The notes beneath the pieces are model-generated. The model saw only the letters and a program-made list of their open reading frames with translations, had not been told where the DNA came from and ran no database searches. This document shows, piece after piece, positions 31,078 through 41,212 of a stretch of 64,000 nucleotides of DNA (position 1 is the stretch's first letter; every line of letters starts with the position of its first letter). A program made the translations under genes and the position numbers. The DNA lies in the NCBI RefSeq assembly GCF_002022415.1, contig NZ_MUBG01000001.1, positions 1 to 64,000 on the forward strand. The letters are read 5' to 3'. This DNA is from Bartonella sp. WD12.1 (GTDB lineage: Bacteria > Pseudomonadota > Alphaproteobacteria > Rhizobiales > Rhizobiaceae).

Positions 31078-31811
31078 ACAATCACATCAAATTGCGCTGA
31101 CAGTCCATTATAGAGAAGGATTTTTCCTACTAAAGGTTCACCAATGTTTGTGATTAGTTTAATAGCTTCCATTGCTTGTAATGTCCCGATAACTCCAGGC
31201 AAAGGACTAATAATTCCAACTTCAGAACATGTGGGTATGACACCAGTTGTAGGTGGGTTAGGAAACAAATCGCGATAGTGGGGATTATTGTCTTTATAAG
31301 GCATCAATACTGTTAGTGAGCCATTGAATCGGTTTATGGCACCACTTATTAAAGGTTTAGCACATTGAGCAGCGTGGTCAGCAAGTAGATAACGTGTTGC
31401 AAAATTATCGCTTCCATCGATAATAATATGGTAAGCATTGAGCAGTTTATCCACATTACTTTCATCTAAACGTAGACTATGTTTTTCAACTATAACATGA
31501 GGGTTTATCGCTTTTATAGTGGCTTCAGCGCTAATGGTTTTGCATTGATTAATTGTATTTGTGTTATGAATGACTTGGCGTTGTAAATTGGAAAGTGAAA
31601 CAATATCATCATCAACAATTCCAAGCGTTCCAATACCTGCTGCAGCAAGATAAGTAAGAACAGGGGAGCCAAGACCACCTGCGCCTATGACAAGAACACG
31701 AGCAGTTTTAAGCTTTTGCTGTCCCGCACCACCAATTTCGGGTAAAACAATATGACGTGTGTAACGTTCAATTTCTTCTTTGCTTAATTTTGTATCACCG
31801 TTTTGTATCAT
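31023..31811 (-). CDS. ThiF/MoeB/HesA-family adenylyltransferase
   Basis: An E1-like enzyme of 262 residues that should adenylate the C-terminal Gly of a ThiS/MoaD-type sulfur carrier. The ATP site is VLVIGAGGLGSP with D in GIVDDDIVSLSNLQRQVIH. A later Cys lies in IPTCSEVGI. The CxxC zinc pairs of MoeB are not evident. No thiS, moaD or thiG neighbour is in the window, so pathway assignment (thiamine or molybdopterin) is open. Its last 55 bp overlap yejF on the other strand. Confidence 0.85.
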   Translation of the reverse strand: MIQNGDTKLSKEEIERYTRHIVLPEIGGAGQQKLKTARVLVIGAGGLGSPVLTYLAAAGIGTLGIVDDDIVSLSNLQRQVIHNTNTINQCKTISAEATIKAINPHVIVEKHSLRLDESNVDKLLNAYHIIIDGSDNFATRYLLADHAAQCAKPLISGAINRFNGSLTVLMPYKDNNPHYRDLFPNPPTTGVIPTCSEVGIISPLPGVIGTLQAMEAIKLITNIGEPLVGKILLYNGLSAQFDVIVYKRPDSNANAAAIKACV

Positions 31812-31898
31812 AGATTTTCTCTTGTCATAGTTTTTTTATGATTTAATAAATTTATGGCTCATTAACCAGTCTGTTTTTAGTGATAGGAGGTTTTATTT

Positions 31899-32837
31899 AT
31901 GAAGATTGCTATTCAGATGGATCATATTTCAACGCTTCAGATCCAAGGAGATACTACATTTGCGCTTGCTTTAGCAGCGCAAGAACGTGGACACTCTCTT
32001 TTTCATTATACACCAGATTGCTTATCTATGCGTGGTGATTGCGTGATTGCACGGTTAGAGCCATTAATCGTACGTGATGAAGAGGGGAGTCATTATAAAT
32101 TGGGAGAGTCTATGTATACACCATTGGTGGATATGGATGTAGTTCTTTTACGTCAAGATCCACCTTTTGATATGCATTATATCACCACAACTTATTTATT
32201 AGAGCGCATTCATCCTAAGACGCTTGTCGTAAATGATCCAACATGGGTGCGTAATAGTCCAGAAAAGATTTTTGTTACTGAATTTTCTGATTTGATGCCA
32301 GAAACATTAATTACAAAAGATATTGAAGAGATAAAAGCATTTAGGAATAAAGTTGGTGACATTATTATTAAACCACTCTATGGCAGTGGGGGAGCGGGTG
32401 TTTTTCATTTGAAACAGGATGATCGCAATTTAACGTCGCTTGTGGAGATGTTTGAACACAGTTATCGTGAACCTTTTATTGTTCAGCGTTATTTGGATGT
32501 CGTTCGAAAAGGGGATAAGCGGGTTATTTTGCTTGATGGTATGCCTGTTGGGGCGATTAATCGGATTCCGGCGGAAATGGATGCTCGTTCCAACATGCAT
32601 GTTGGAGGTCGAGCAGAAAGTATTGGTTTGACTGAACGTGATTATGAGATTTGCGCACGCATTGGTTCTGTTTTGCAGAAACGAGGTTTTCTTCTTGTAG
32701 GAATTGATATAATTGGAGACTATATAACAGAAATAAACGTTACATCTCCCACTGGGATTCGTGAAATTAAACGCTTTGGAGGTGCGGATATCGCCTCTCT
32801 TTTTTGGGACATTATTGAACGTAAGCATTCAAGTTAA
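31899..32837 (+). CDS. gshB: Glutathione synthetase
   Basis: GshB joins gamma-glutamylcysteine and glycine. The 312-residue ATP-grasp protein starts with [22 protein letters not shown]. It has [15 protein letters not shown], the grasp loop [12 protein letters not shown] and the metal site [15 protein letters not shown]. Preceded by AGGAGG. The frame is complete. Confidence 0.96.
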   Translation: MKIAIQMDHISTLQIQGDTTFALALAAQERGHSLFHYTPDCLSMRGDCVIARLEPLIVRDEEGSHYKLGESMYTPLVDMDVVLLRQDPPFDMHYITTTYLLERIHPKTLVVNDPTWVRNSPEKIFVTEFSDLMPETLITKDIEEIKAFRNKVGDIIIKPLYGSGGAGVFHLKQDDRNLTSLVEMFEHSYREPFIVQRYLDVVRKGDKRVILLDGMPVGAINRIPAEMDARSNMHVGGRAESIGLTERDYEICARIGSVLQKRGFLLVGIDIIGDYITEINVTSPTGIREIKRFGGADIASLFWDIIERKHSS

Positions 32838-32915
32838 TTTATTTAAGAAGATTACTAAATTTATTTTCTGATTCTACAAATGTAAACTAGAATTTGGGTC
32901 TTAGGGAGTGTATGA

Positions 32916-33962
32916 ATGAGTAAGTTGTTATCAGTTGGAGTGGGGCTGATGTGCGTTACTGCGTTGCTAGTTGATATTAGCAATGCTCGTGATCAGATTA
33001 AGATTGCGGGTTCATCGACAGTTTTACCTTATGAAAAAATCGTTTCTGAGGTATTTGGAGAAATTTACCCTAATTTTAAAATTCCCGTTATCGAGTCTGG
33101 TGGTTCAGGTGCTGGTATTAAAGAGTTTTGCCGTGGTATTGGGGATAAGACGATCGATATTGTTAATACTTCACGTCCAATGAAATCAGGTGAATTACAG
33201 TCCTGTTTTGATGCTGGTGTGAAGGATGTTGAGGAAATGCGCATTGGGTATGATGGCATTGTTTTTGCAACAAATATCAGTGGACCTGACTGGGAATTAC
33301 ACTCTGTAGATGTGTATAGGGCATTGGCTGCTCAAGTTGTGGTTGATGGGAAATTACAATTAAATAAAGTTACGAAATGGAATACAATCAATAGTGCTCT
33401 TCCTGATTGGGCAATTACAGTTTATATTCCTGGTGAAAAACATGGAACGCGTGAAGTTTTTGAAGAAAAATTATTAGCTGCAGGCTGTAAAGCTAGTGGA
33501 GCAGTTGAGGCAATGGAAGCTTTGGGGATGAGTGAGAAGGAGATTAATACTGCTTGTATTGCTGTACGTAAGGATGGGAAGGTCATTGATATTGATGGCG
33601 ATTATTCTGAAACATTTGCTCACCTTATGTCCAATAAAACAGGTGTTGGTGTTTTGAGTTTGTCTTTTTATGAGAATAATGCTGATAAACTTAAGGTTGC
33701 ATACATTAATGGTGTTGCTCCAAATAGTGAAACAATTTCTAATGGTGAATATTCACTTTCGCGTCCACTTTTCTTCTATGTTAAAAAAGCACATTTTGGT
33801 ATTGTTTCAGGTTTGTGGGAATATGTTGACTTTTTTCTTTCCGATCAAATGATTGGTCCAGATGGACCATTAGCCGATTATGGTTTAGTTGCTGCTTCTG
33901 AAGAAGAACGGCAAGTGCAGCGTGCTTCTTTTTATGCTGGTACAGTGATGAATTTAAAATAA
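32916..33962 (+). CDS. pstS: Phosphate ABC transporter substrate-binding protein
   Basis: A periplasmic phosphate-binding protein with an N-terminal signal peptide (about residues 1-25, cleavage near SNARD). The core starts IKIAGSSTVLPY and has the PstS-like IESGGSGAGIKEFCRG loop. 348 residues, belonging to the PstS variant common in marine and alphaproteobacterial genomes. AGGGAG precedes the ATG. First gene of pstSCAB-phoU. I could not find a convincing Pho box upstream. Confidence 0.94.
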   Translation: MSKLLSVGVGLMCVTALLVDISNARDQIKIAGSSTVLPYEKIVSEVFGEIYPNFKIPVIESGGSGAGIKEFCRGIGDKTIDIVNTSRPMKSGELQSCFDAGVKDVEEMRIGYDGIVFATNISGPDWELHSVDVYRALAAQVVVDGKLQLNKVTKWNTINSALPDWAITVYIPGEKHGTREVFEEKLLAAGCKASGAVEAMEALGMSEKEINTACIAVRKDGKVIDIDGDYSETFAHLMSNKTGVGVLSLSFYENNADKLKVAYINGVAPNSETISNGEYSLSRPLFFYVKKAHFGIVSGLWEYVDFFLSDQMIGPDGPLADYGLVAASEEERQVQRASFYAGTVMNLK

Positions 33963-34024
33963 TTTTCTAAAATGATGATGTAGGATTCTTCTGTGCTACT
34001 TTTTTGTAAAAATTGAAAGACAAT

Positions 34025-35485
34025 ATGCTTATTTCTTTTGTTATTTTTCTGCTATTGATTTTTGGTTTTGTCGGTTTTTGCATTTCTTATATGCGAGCTC
34101 GTTTCCTTGAATGTATGAGATTCAAGATGCACTCTCGTGCGTATTATTACGGTTGGTGGACATTGTTAATGACTGTTGTCCCAGCTTTTATTTTTTTAGT
34201 TTTTTGGAACGTTGGGAGTACAGTTTACTTAGAATATAATGCTTCGCAGGCAGTTAAGATATCTATAGTACGGGCGATAGAAATAGAAAATCATGACCTT
34301 ATTTTAGAGATCATTCGTGATTTAGCTAAAATTATTCATCATTTTGAGGGGGATTTGATGACAATTTCCTACGCGGATATACAAGAGAAATTGTCGAAAA
34401 AAGGGTTTGTTTTGCCTATGGAGGTACCAGATTATGCGTTGAAAGTAGCACAATCATGGTATTTTTCTTCTAAGAAACTACAATTTATCGGTTATGGTTT
34501 ATGCTTTATAATTGCATTTTGTGGTTTTGTTTTTGGGATTATACATGTTTCTCCACAACAGCGTGCACGCAATAAGGTTGAGCGTTTCATTATTATTGGG
34601 TTAATTTGTGCATCTGCGATTACAGTTGTAACAACAATTGGCATTGTAATTTCCATGTTATTCCAGACGGTGAGTTTTTTTCAATCCGTACCATTTTTAA
34701 ACTTTTTTTGGGGAACAGTTTGGGACCCTCGTTTTTCAACCAATGGTTCAGGGGGTGAAATAGGGCAATTTGGTTTCATACCGCTGTTGGCTGGTACGCT
34801 TTATATTGCGTTTGTGGCAATGCTTTTTGCTGTTCCTATTGGGTTGTTTGCTGCTCTTTATATGGCCGAATACGCTTCAAGTCGATTACGGTCAATTGTA
34901 AAGCCATTATTGGAGGTTCTTGCCGGTATACCCACTATTGTTTATGGTTTTTTTGCTTTAATGGTTGTTGGACCTTTTTTGCGCGATCTTTCTATTTCTC
35001 TTTCTGGTGGTGCTGGTTTTATTATGGCTCATAGTGTTTTGACTGCTGGTTTGGTTATGGGAATTATGTTGATTCCTTTTGTTTCATCTTTGTCAGATGA
35101 TATTATTACTGCTGTTCCCCGTTCTTTGCGCGAAGGTTCTTACGGTTTGGGAGCAACGCAATCTGAGACTATTAAAAAAGTCATTATACCAGCAGCGCTT
35201 CCTGGGATTGTGGGGGCACTTATATTAACAGCATCCCGGGCAATTGGCGAGACAATGATTGTCGTGTTAGCAGCGGGCGTTGCAGCCAATTTGACTCTTA
35301 ATCCATTTGAGGCAATGACTACAATAACGGTTAAAATTGTTAATCAATTAACAGGTGATTTTGAGTTTAATTCACCGCAGACTCTTGTAGCTTTCGCTTT
35401 GGGAATGACACTTTTTATTTTGACTCTTTTGATGAATATTTTTGCTCTTTATATAGTGCGTAAATATCGGGAGCAATATGAATGA
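34025..35485 (+). CDS. pstC: Phosphate ABC transporter permease PstC
   Basis: A permease of about 486 residues, much longer than the 319 of E. coli. An N-terminal extension with extra helices and a periplasmic segment (about 75-140) precedes the core (FIPLLAGTLYIAFVAML ... GLGATQSETIKKVIIPAALPGI). The long form is common in rhizobia. I prefer the ATG at 34025 with GAAAG upstream over the TTG four codons earlier. The stop overlaps pstA by 4 bases. Confidence 0.94.
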   Translation: MLISFVIFLLLIFGFVGFCISYMRARFLECMRFKMHSRAYYYGWWTLLMTVVPAFIFLVFWNVGSTVYLEYNASQAVKISIVRAIEIENHDLILEIIRDLAKIIHHFEGDLMTISYADIQEKLSKKGFVLPMEVPDYALKVAQSWYFSSKKLQFIGYGLCFIIAFCGFVFGIIHVSPQQRARNKVERFIIIGLICASAITVVTTIGIVISMLFQTVSFFQSVPFLNFFWGTVWDPRFSTNGSGGEIGQFGFIPLLAGTLYIAFVAMLFAVPIGLFAALYMAEYASSRLRSIVKPLLEVLAGIPTIVYGFFALMVVGPFLRDLSISLSGGAGFIMAHSVLTAGLVMGIMLIPFVSSLSDDIITAVPRSLREGSYGLGATQSETIKKVIIPAALPGIVGALILTASRAIGETMIVVLAAGVAANLTLNPFEAMTTITVKIVNQLTGDFEFNSPQTLVAFALGMTLFILTLLMNIFALYIVRKYREQYE

Positions 35486-36774
35486 ATGGAGATTTTGTCT
35501 CGTATCGTCGTAATATTGGTCTGAGGCGTCGTTATTGGGCTGAACGTCGTTTTCGTACTTATGGCCTTGTTGCTATTTTTATTAGTTTGTTTTTTTTAAT
35601 TATTCTTTTATGGTCTATTCTCAGTCAAGGCTATACAGCCTTTTTTCATAGTGAAATGACATTATCAATTTATTTGGATGAAAAGGTGATTGATCCGAGT
35701 GGTCAACGTGAAACTAATCCAAAGGTATTAATAACTGCAAATTATCCACTTCTTGTACGTAATGCTTTGGCTACAAAACTTGGAGTAGATTACAATGATC
35801 GGGCAGCTATGCGCGATATTAACCGTATGTTTTCGGGTAATGTTCGCGTGCAGTTACGTGATATGGTAGTAAAAAATCCGAACTTAATTGGTACAACGCA
35901 GAAAATTAAAATTTTAGCGGCGGCAGATGTTGATTTAGTTTGTAAAGGACAGATTAATTTGCAAGTAGCAGAGGAAAAGCGCAAAGTGTCTAATAGACAG
36001 ATAGAATGGATTAGACGCTTAATTAATGACAATACACTTTATAAAACATTCAATCGCGGTTTTTTTACATTTGGTGCTTCAAGTCGTCCTGAAACTTCAG
36101 GATTAGGTGTTGCAATAATTGGTTCTTTTTATATGATGTTTATTGTCTTAGCAGTTGCGTTGCCCATAGGGGTAGCAACGGCTCTTTATCTTGAAGAATA
36201 TGCGTGCAAAAATACGTTTACAGATTTTATAGAGATTAATATTAATAACCTTGCTGCTATTCCTTCGATTATTTTTGGTCTTTTAGGGCTTTCTATTTTT
36301 ATTAATTTTTTAGGAATGCCACGTTCTGCATCTTTTGTTGGTGGGCTTGTTTTAACTCTTATGACATTACCAACAATTGTTATAGCTACACGCTCTGCTT
36401 TGCGAGCTGTTCCACTATCTATTCGTACAGCAGCTTTAGGATTAGGTGCATCAAAGACGCAAATGGTTTTTCATCATGTTGTTCCTTTAGCAGTGCCCGG
36501 TATTCTGACTGGCACAATTATTGGTTTGGCACAGGCACTAGGTGAAACTGCTCCTTTACTTTTGATTGGAATGGTTGCTTTTGTTGCGAATATTCCTACT
36601 ACACCAATGGATCCAGCAACTGCTTTACCTGTGCAAATTTTTATGTGGGCTGGTGAAGCAGAACGTGCTTTTGTTGAAAAAACATCAGGTGCCATTATTG
36701 TATTGATGGTGTTTCTTGCTGTGATGAATATTTCAGCTGTTCTTTTGCGTCGACGATTTGAACGACGTTTATAA
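35482..36774 (+). CDS. pstA: Phosphate ABC transporter permease PstA
   Basis: A 430-residue permease. One N-terminal helix (about 27-50) is followed by a periplasmic region of about 140 residues (DUF3333 type) and then the six-helix core with the EAA loop [22 protein letters not shown]. Starts inside the pstC stop. The periplasmic insert is absent from E. coli PstA but usual in alphaproteobacteria. Confidence 0.94.
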   Translation: MNGDFVSYRRNIGLRRRYWAERRFRTYGLVAIFISLFFLIILLWSILSQGYTAFFHSEMTLSIYLDEKVIDPSGQRETNPKVLITANYPLLVRNALATKLGVDYNDRAAMRDINRMFSGNVRVQLRDMVVKNPNLIGTTQKIKILAAADVDLVCKGQINLQVAEEKRKVSNRQIEWIRRLINDNTLYKTFNRGFFTFGASSRPETSGLGVAIIGSFYMMFIVLAVALPIGVATALYLEEYACKNTFTDFIEININNLAAIPSIIFGLLGLSIFINFLGMPRSASFVGGLVLTLMTLPTIVIATRSALRAVPLSIRTAALGLGASKTQMVFHHVVPLAVPGILTGTIIGLAQALGETAPLLLIGMVAFVANIPTTPMDPATALPVQIFMWAGEAERAFVEKTSGAIIVLMVFLAVMNISAVLLRRRFERRL

Positions 36775-36815
36775 CTTCAGTAAAGTATGTACATCGAGAT
36801 AAGGTTAGGTCTACA

Positions 36816-37574
36816 ATGAAGGTCAAAATGCGAGGTCAAGATGTTAAGGTTTTTTATGGAGATAAAGAAGCTCTCCATGGTATTACTCTTGATATCCCTA
36901 AGCATAAAGTTACTGCATTAATCGGTCCTTCAGGCTGCGGAAAGTCAACTTTTTTACGTTGTTTTAATCGTATGAATGATACAATTGAAGGTGCTAAAGT
37001 AACAGGTTTGATTACTTTAGATGAGGAAGATATTTATGATTCACGGATTGATGTTGTAGAATTACGAGCACGTGTGGGGATGGTTTTTCAAAAGCCTAAC
37101 CCTTTTCCAAAATCTATTTTTGACAATGTTGCTTATGGGCCACGTATTCATGGTTTAGTGAAATCACGTATTGAATTGCATGAGGTGGTTGAAAAAAGTT
37201 TGATACAAGCAGGATTATTCGACGAAGTTAAAGATCGTCTCCATGGACCGGGAACAAGTTTGTCAGGAGGACAGCAACAACGTTTGTGTATTGCGCGTGC
37301 TATTGCTGTGAATCCTGAAGTTATCTTAATGGACGAACCATGTTCAGCTCTTGATCCGATTGCGACAGCACGTATTGAAGAACTTATCGATTCATTACGA
37401 CAAGATTACACAATCGTCATTGTAACACATTCAATGCAACAAGCTGCACGTGTTTCTCAATACACGGCTATGTTTCATTTGGGGCATTTGGTAGAAGTTG
37501 ATGAAACTGAAGTGATATTTACTTCACCAAAGGAACAGCGTACGCAAGACTATATTACAGGGCGTTTTGGGTAA
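36816..37574 (+). CDS. pstB: Phosphate ABC transporter ATP-binding protein
   Basis: The 252-residue ATPase of the Pst importer. Walker A is GPSGCGKST, the signature is [10 protein letters not shown] and Walker B is [16 protein letters not shown]. The RCFNRMND sequence after Walker A is typical of PstB. 41 bp after pstA and 21 bp before phoU. Confidence 0.97.
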   Translation: MKVKMRGQDVKVFYGDKEALHGITLDIPKHKVTALIGPSGCGKSTFLRCFNRMNDTIEGAKVTGLITLDEEDIYDSRIDVVELRARVGMVFQKPNPFPKSIFDNVAYGPRIHGLVKSRIELHEVVEKSLIQAGLFDEVKDRLHGPGTSLSGGQQQRLCIARAIAVNPEVILMDEPCSALDPIATARIEELIDSLRQDYTIVIVTHSMQQAARVSQYTAMFHLGHLVEVDETEVIFTSPKEQRTQDYITGRFG

Positions 37575-37595
37575 GTTAATTTAGGAGTATAAAAT

Positions 37596-38318
37596 ATGCC
37601 TACGAGCCATACTGTCCGTTCTTATGATGCAGAGTTAAAATATTTGGCAGAAAAGATTGTGGAAATGGGTGGTTACGCAGAAAGAATGATTGAGCGCTCT
37701 ATAGCATCAATTGTTCATAATGATTTTCAGCTTGCTACTACGGTTATTGCTGATGATTTATTTTTGGATGAAGCAGAACGCGACATTGATGAAAAAGCGA
37801 TTACTGTTATTTGTAAACGTCAACCAATGGCTGTTGATTTGCGTGAAATTGTTGGTGCTATTCGCATTTCTTCTGATCTTGAGCGAATTGGGGATATGGC
37901 AAAAAATATTGCTAAACGGGCAGCTGCTATTTCAGAAATACGTCAACCTGAAGCTTTTTACTGTAAACTTGAAGCGATTACAATTTTGGCACTCAATCAG
38001 TTAAAGGAAGTGCTGGACGCTTATACTAAGCGTTTGTTAGATCGTATTGATGTGGTACGCGAACGTGATAATGAAATTGATGCTTTGTATACTTCTCTTT
38101 TTCGTGAGCTTTTGAATTACATGACAGAGGATATACAGAATGTTGCAGTTTGTACGCATTTGCTTTTTTGTGTAAAGAGCATTGAACGGATTGGTGACCA
38201 TGTCACCAATATTGCTGAAACACTGCATTATATCATAACGGGCCATCATATGTCTTTTGATCGTCCTCGTGATGATCTTACGTATACAATTGGGGTAGAT
38301 GATAAAAAAGCAGATTGA
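37596..38318 (+). CDS. phoU: Phosphate signalling regulator PhoU
   Basis: PhoU connects the Pst transporter with the PhoR/PhoB two-component system. The 240-residue protein has two three-helix PhoU repeats with metal-site motifs (RISSDLERIGDMAKNIAKRA near 95-114 and SIERIGDHVTNIAE near 195-208). Last gene of the pst operon; phoB does not follow, since a cell-wall hydrolase comes next. Confidence 0.96.
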   Translation: MPTSHTVRSYDAELKYLAEKIVEMGGYAERMIERSIASIVHNDFQLATTVIADDLFLDEAERDIDEKAITVICKRQPMAVDLREIVGAIRISSDLERIGDMAKNIAKRAAAISEIRQPEAFYCKLEAITILALNQLKEVLDAYTKRLLDRIDVVRERDNEIDALYTSLFRELLNYMTEDIQNVAVCTHLLFCVKSIERIGDHVTNIAETLHYIITGHHMSFDRPRDDLTYTIGVDDKKAD

Positions 38319-38596
38319 AGTTTTGAATCGTGTTTGCAAATATGATATTTGATAGATAATCCAACCTTAGATATGCAGATCGAGTAAGTATACATTGAAT
38401 GATAAAAAAAAGAAAGATTGATCGATTTGCCTAGTTAAAGGAATAAGATGTTACTTTAAATTAAGGTTTTTAATTGTTTTTTCATGTAAATCTTTTTTAG
38501 TGCTTATTATATTGTTAAGGGTTTACTGGTAGGTAAATAATTAACGGTATAGTGTTATTTAATTACATATTTAAAATTTGAGTGTTTTGAAAACAT

Positions 38597-39454
38597 ATGA
38601 ATCTACTGTATAAAATGAAAAAAAATAGATGGATTATACGTATCGCTGTTTCTGTAATACCGTTTGTTACTGTAGGTTGCGCATCAAATCATTTAAATAT
38701 TAAGAAGGCACCCAATAATCAGGTAACTAAAGTGGCGGCACCTTCATTGACAGAGCGTCAATGTCTTATGCGTGCGATGTATTTTGAATCAAATCGTTCA
38801 AGCCGTGAGGGAATGATTGCAGTCGGAACGGTTGTTATGAACCGTGTTAATTCAAGTGCCTATCCGAAAACGATTTGCGGGGTCGTTGGTCAGCCCAAAC
38901 AATTTGCTCCTGGTGTTTTAACGCGTCCTATGACTGAGAAAGCATCTGTTGCTCGTGTTAAAGAGGCTGCAGATGCTGTTTTACGGGGTGAACGGGATAA
39001 GAAGAGTAAAAACGCTATGTTTTTTCATACTGCTGGGTTGTCTTTTCCCTATAAGAATATGCACTATGTTCGTGTTGCCGGAGGCAATGCTTTTTATGAG
39101 AAACGGGCGCGTGATGGATCACTTCAAGTTCCTGTTAATGATCGTCCTTATAATGTTGCTTTTGCTTTTGCCCAAGATCGCGATGATGTACCAAATTTCA
39201 TAGATATGGGCTTAAAGAACAAGGGAACAAAAGTAGAAGAAATACAAATAGCATCTGCTTCAATAGAAGTTGAGCAAGTGAATTCTATACCTTTTGTTGT
39301 TACGCAGCCTGACATGATCCCTATTCCTACGCCTGCACCTAATCGCATTGCTAAGACACAGGAAACTACGCCAGCTATAGCATATACTGCGCCATCATTG
39401 GATAAGTTAAATACAGTTGTTGCAATGTTAGAAAAACAGTACAAAGTTCGATAA
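38597..39454 (+). CDS. Lipoprotein cell-wall hydrolase (SleB/CwlJ-type Hydrolase_2)
   Basis: A 285-residue exported protein. The N-terminus has a hydrophobic segment ending in VTVGCAS, a plausible lipobox. The Hydrolase_2 domain runs from about 50 to 180: CLMRAMYFESNRSSREGM with the likely catalytic Glu, VGTVVMNRVNS and PKTICGVVGQPKQFAPG. The C-terminal 90 residues are low-complexity, Pro/Thr-rich. It probably cleaves peptidoglycan during growth; the bond specificity is not evident. Confidence 0.88.
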   Translation: MNLLYKMKKNRWIIRIAVSVIPFVTVGCASNHLNIKKAPNNQVTKVAAPSLTERQCLMRAMYFESNRSSREGMIAVGTVVMNRVNSSAYPKTICGVVGQPKQFAPGVLTRPMTEKASVARVKEAADAVLRGERDKKSKNAMFFHTAGLSFPYKNMHYVRVAGGNAFYEKRARDGSLQVPVNDRPYNVAFAFAQDRDDVPNFIDMGLKNKGTKVEEIQIASASIEVEQVNSIPFVVTQPDMIPIPTPAPNRIAKTQETTPAIAYTAPSLDKLNTVVAMLEKQYKVR

Positions 39455-40267
39455 TTTTTCATAATTTAGAAGGATTATAAGTGATGTGTTGTAGCATTCA
39501 TGCGGTATTTTCGCGTGAAATGCTTTACCATTTTGCAGAAGTTACGGTAAGAGTATGGCTTAAGCTATGAGAAAGACAATGCTTTATTCTACGCTGTTTT
39601 TTGATTATGGTTTTATGAATAACGTTTTGCTGCTTTTTATAGTTAGCTACTAATTTAACTGCTTGTTTAGCAAATAGGCTAAAAAAACGGAAAAACTTTT
39701 ATCACGCAAAAGACGTTATCTATAATTTCCATAGTTTGGCTGAAGAAGTGTTTAAGCTCTCCTCATATTTATAAGATTAAAAATTTATACATTCAATGAG
39801 ACCATTTTCCTATCAGAAGAGTATTGATTAGTAATGTTAAGTACATTTTAAAGTGAGGTGTATTGTTGACGCACATGCTTTAATAAGTCAAAAAATTATT
39901 CAACATAATAAGAAGTTTAGTTGATTGGATGACATCGTTCTTGTTTGATATTTTTTGCTTATTTTTAAGAGAGGCTTACTTTTTATAATACCTTATTGAT
40001 AAAAATATTGCACATTGCTTTGCTTTAAAGAATGTTCTTTCAAATGCTTTTAATAGAGCATTGTTTACTAGTGAAAAAGATTGCAATGTATTGTAACTAT
40101 AAAAATATGCTTCATATTGATTGGATGGTGGAGAAGGGGTAATCAATATAGATAGTCTTACTCAAATTGGCATGGTAGTTTCTAGTGTTTTGTTAGAAGA
40201 AATTGAGTTAGCTGTGATGAATTTTAGGAGTATTTTATTTGAAGATACATCAATATTAGGAAGATGA
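39455..40267. other. Gene-free interval between the hydrolase and mutM
   Basis: 813 bp, AT-rich. Short open stretches occur on both strands but none has a conserved motif. The best open frame lies antisense to the mutM start and is a shadow. A decayed gene is possible. The mutM ribosome-binding site AGGAAG is at the right end. Confidence 0.55.
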
Positions 40268-41143
40268 ATGCCGGAACTTCCTGAAGTAGAAATAGTTCGT
40301 TGTGGGCTTAAACCAGTTTTGACTGGTGCAGAGATTATATCTGTGACACTTAATCGTAAAAATTTGCGATTTCCTTTTCCAGAAGAGTTTTCTAAAAAGC
40401 TTGTTGGTAGAAAGATCATAGAACTTGATCGACGTGCAAAATATTTATTGTTTCATCTTTCACGGAATGAAACAATTTTAGGTCATATGGGAATGTCAGG
40501 AACGTGGCGCATAGAAAATGGGCTTTTGAAAAAAGAGTACGCTTCTATAGGCAAATTAGTTGCACATGATCATTTTATAATGGACGTTAGAGCGAAAGAT
40601 AGTAACGTTTACCGTATTATTTATAATGATGCTCGTCGTTTTGGTTTTATGCTTTTAGTAGACACAATAAGGCTTGATGAGCACCCGCTTTTAAAGAAGT
40701 TAGGAGTTGAGCCTATGGGGGATGCGCTTTCTGGTTCTTATTTGCAAAAGGTTTTTATCAATAAGAAAACATCTCTTAAAACTGCTTTGCTTGATCAGTC
40801 TATTATTGCAGGACTTGGGAATATTTATGTTTGCGAAGCGCTTTGGCGTAGCCGTTTATCTCCACAACGTAGTGCGTTTACATTGGCATTAAAGAGCGCG
40901 CGTGCATATGAATTTGCAAATCGTTTAGCACAAAATATATGTGCTGTGATTTCTGAAGCGATAATTGCTGGTGGATCTTCTTTACGTGATTATGTACATA
41001 TAGATGGTTCACTTGGTTATTTCCAACACAATTTTTCGGTTTATGGACGAGAGGGAAAGGAATGTTTGCAATGTGGGGTGCCTATTGTACGTATTTTGCA
41101 GGCTGGACGCTCAAGTTTTTACTGCCCAAAGTGTCAAAAATGA
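40268..41143 (+). CDS. mutM: Formamidopyrimidine-DNA glycosylase
   Basis: MutM removes 8-oxoguanine and FaPy lesions. The 291-residue protein starts MPELPEVEIV, with the catalytic Pro2 and Glu3. It has DRRAKYLLF, GHMGMSGTWRI, the helix-two-turn-helix near DQSIIAGLGNIYVCEALW, and a C-terminal zinc finger (CLQCG ... FYCPKC). Complete frame. Confidence 0.97.
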   Translation: MPELPEVEIVRCGLKPVLTGAEIISVTLNRKNLRFPFPEEFSKKLVGRKIIELDRRAKYLLFHLSRNETILGHMGMSGTWRIENGLLKKEYASIGKLVAHDHFIMDVRAKDSNVYRIIYNDARRFGFMLLVDTIRLDEHPLLKKLGVEPMGDALSGSYLQKVFINKKTSLKTALLDQSIIAGLGNIYVCEALWRSRLSPQRSAFTLALKSARAYEFANRLAQNICAVISEAIIAGGSSLRDYVHIDGSLGYFQHNFSVYGREGKECLQCGVPIVRILQAGRSSFYCPKCQK

Positions 41144-41212
41144 ATAAATATCTTGCAAAATCTTACAACAAGCTTAAAGTCACGGGTGGCTTATTAAAAT
41201 GGAGAAATTTTT

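Noticed and set aside
32838-32915. Pho box upstream of pstS
   Set aside because: No pair of CTGTCAT-like repeats at the right spacing could be read.
40162-40419. Minus-strand frame upstream of mutM
   Set aside because: More than half lies antisense to the mutM N-terminus, so its openness is explained by mutM.
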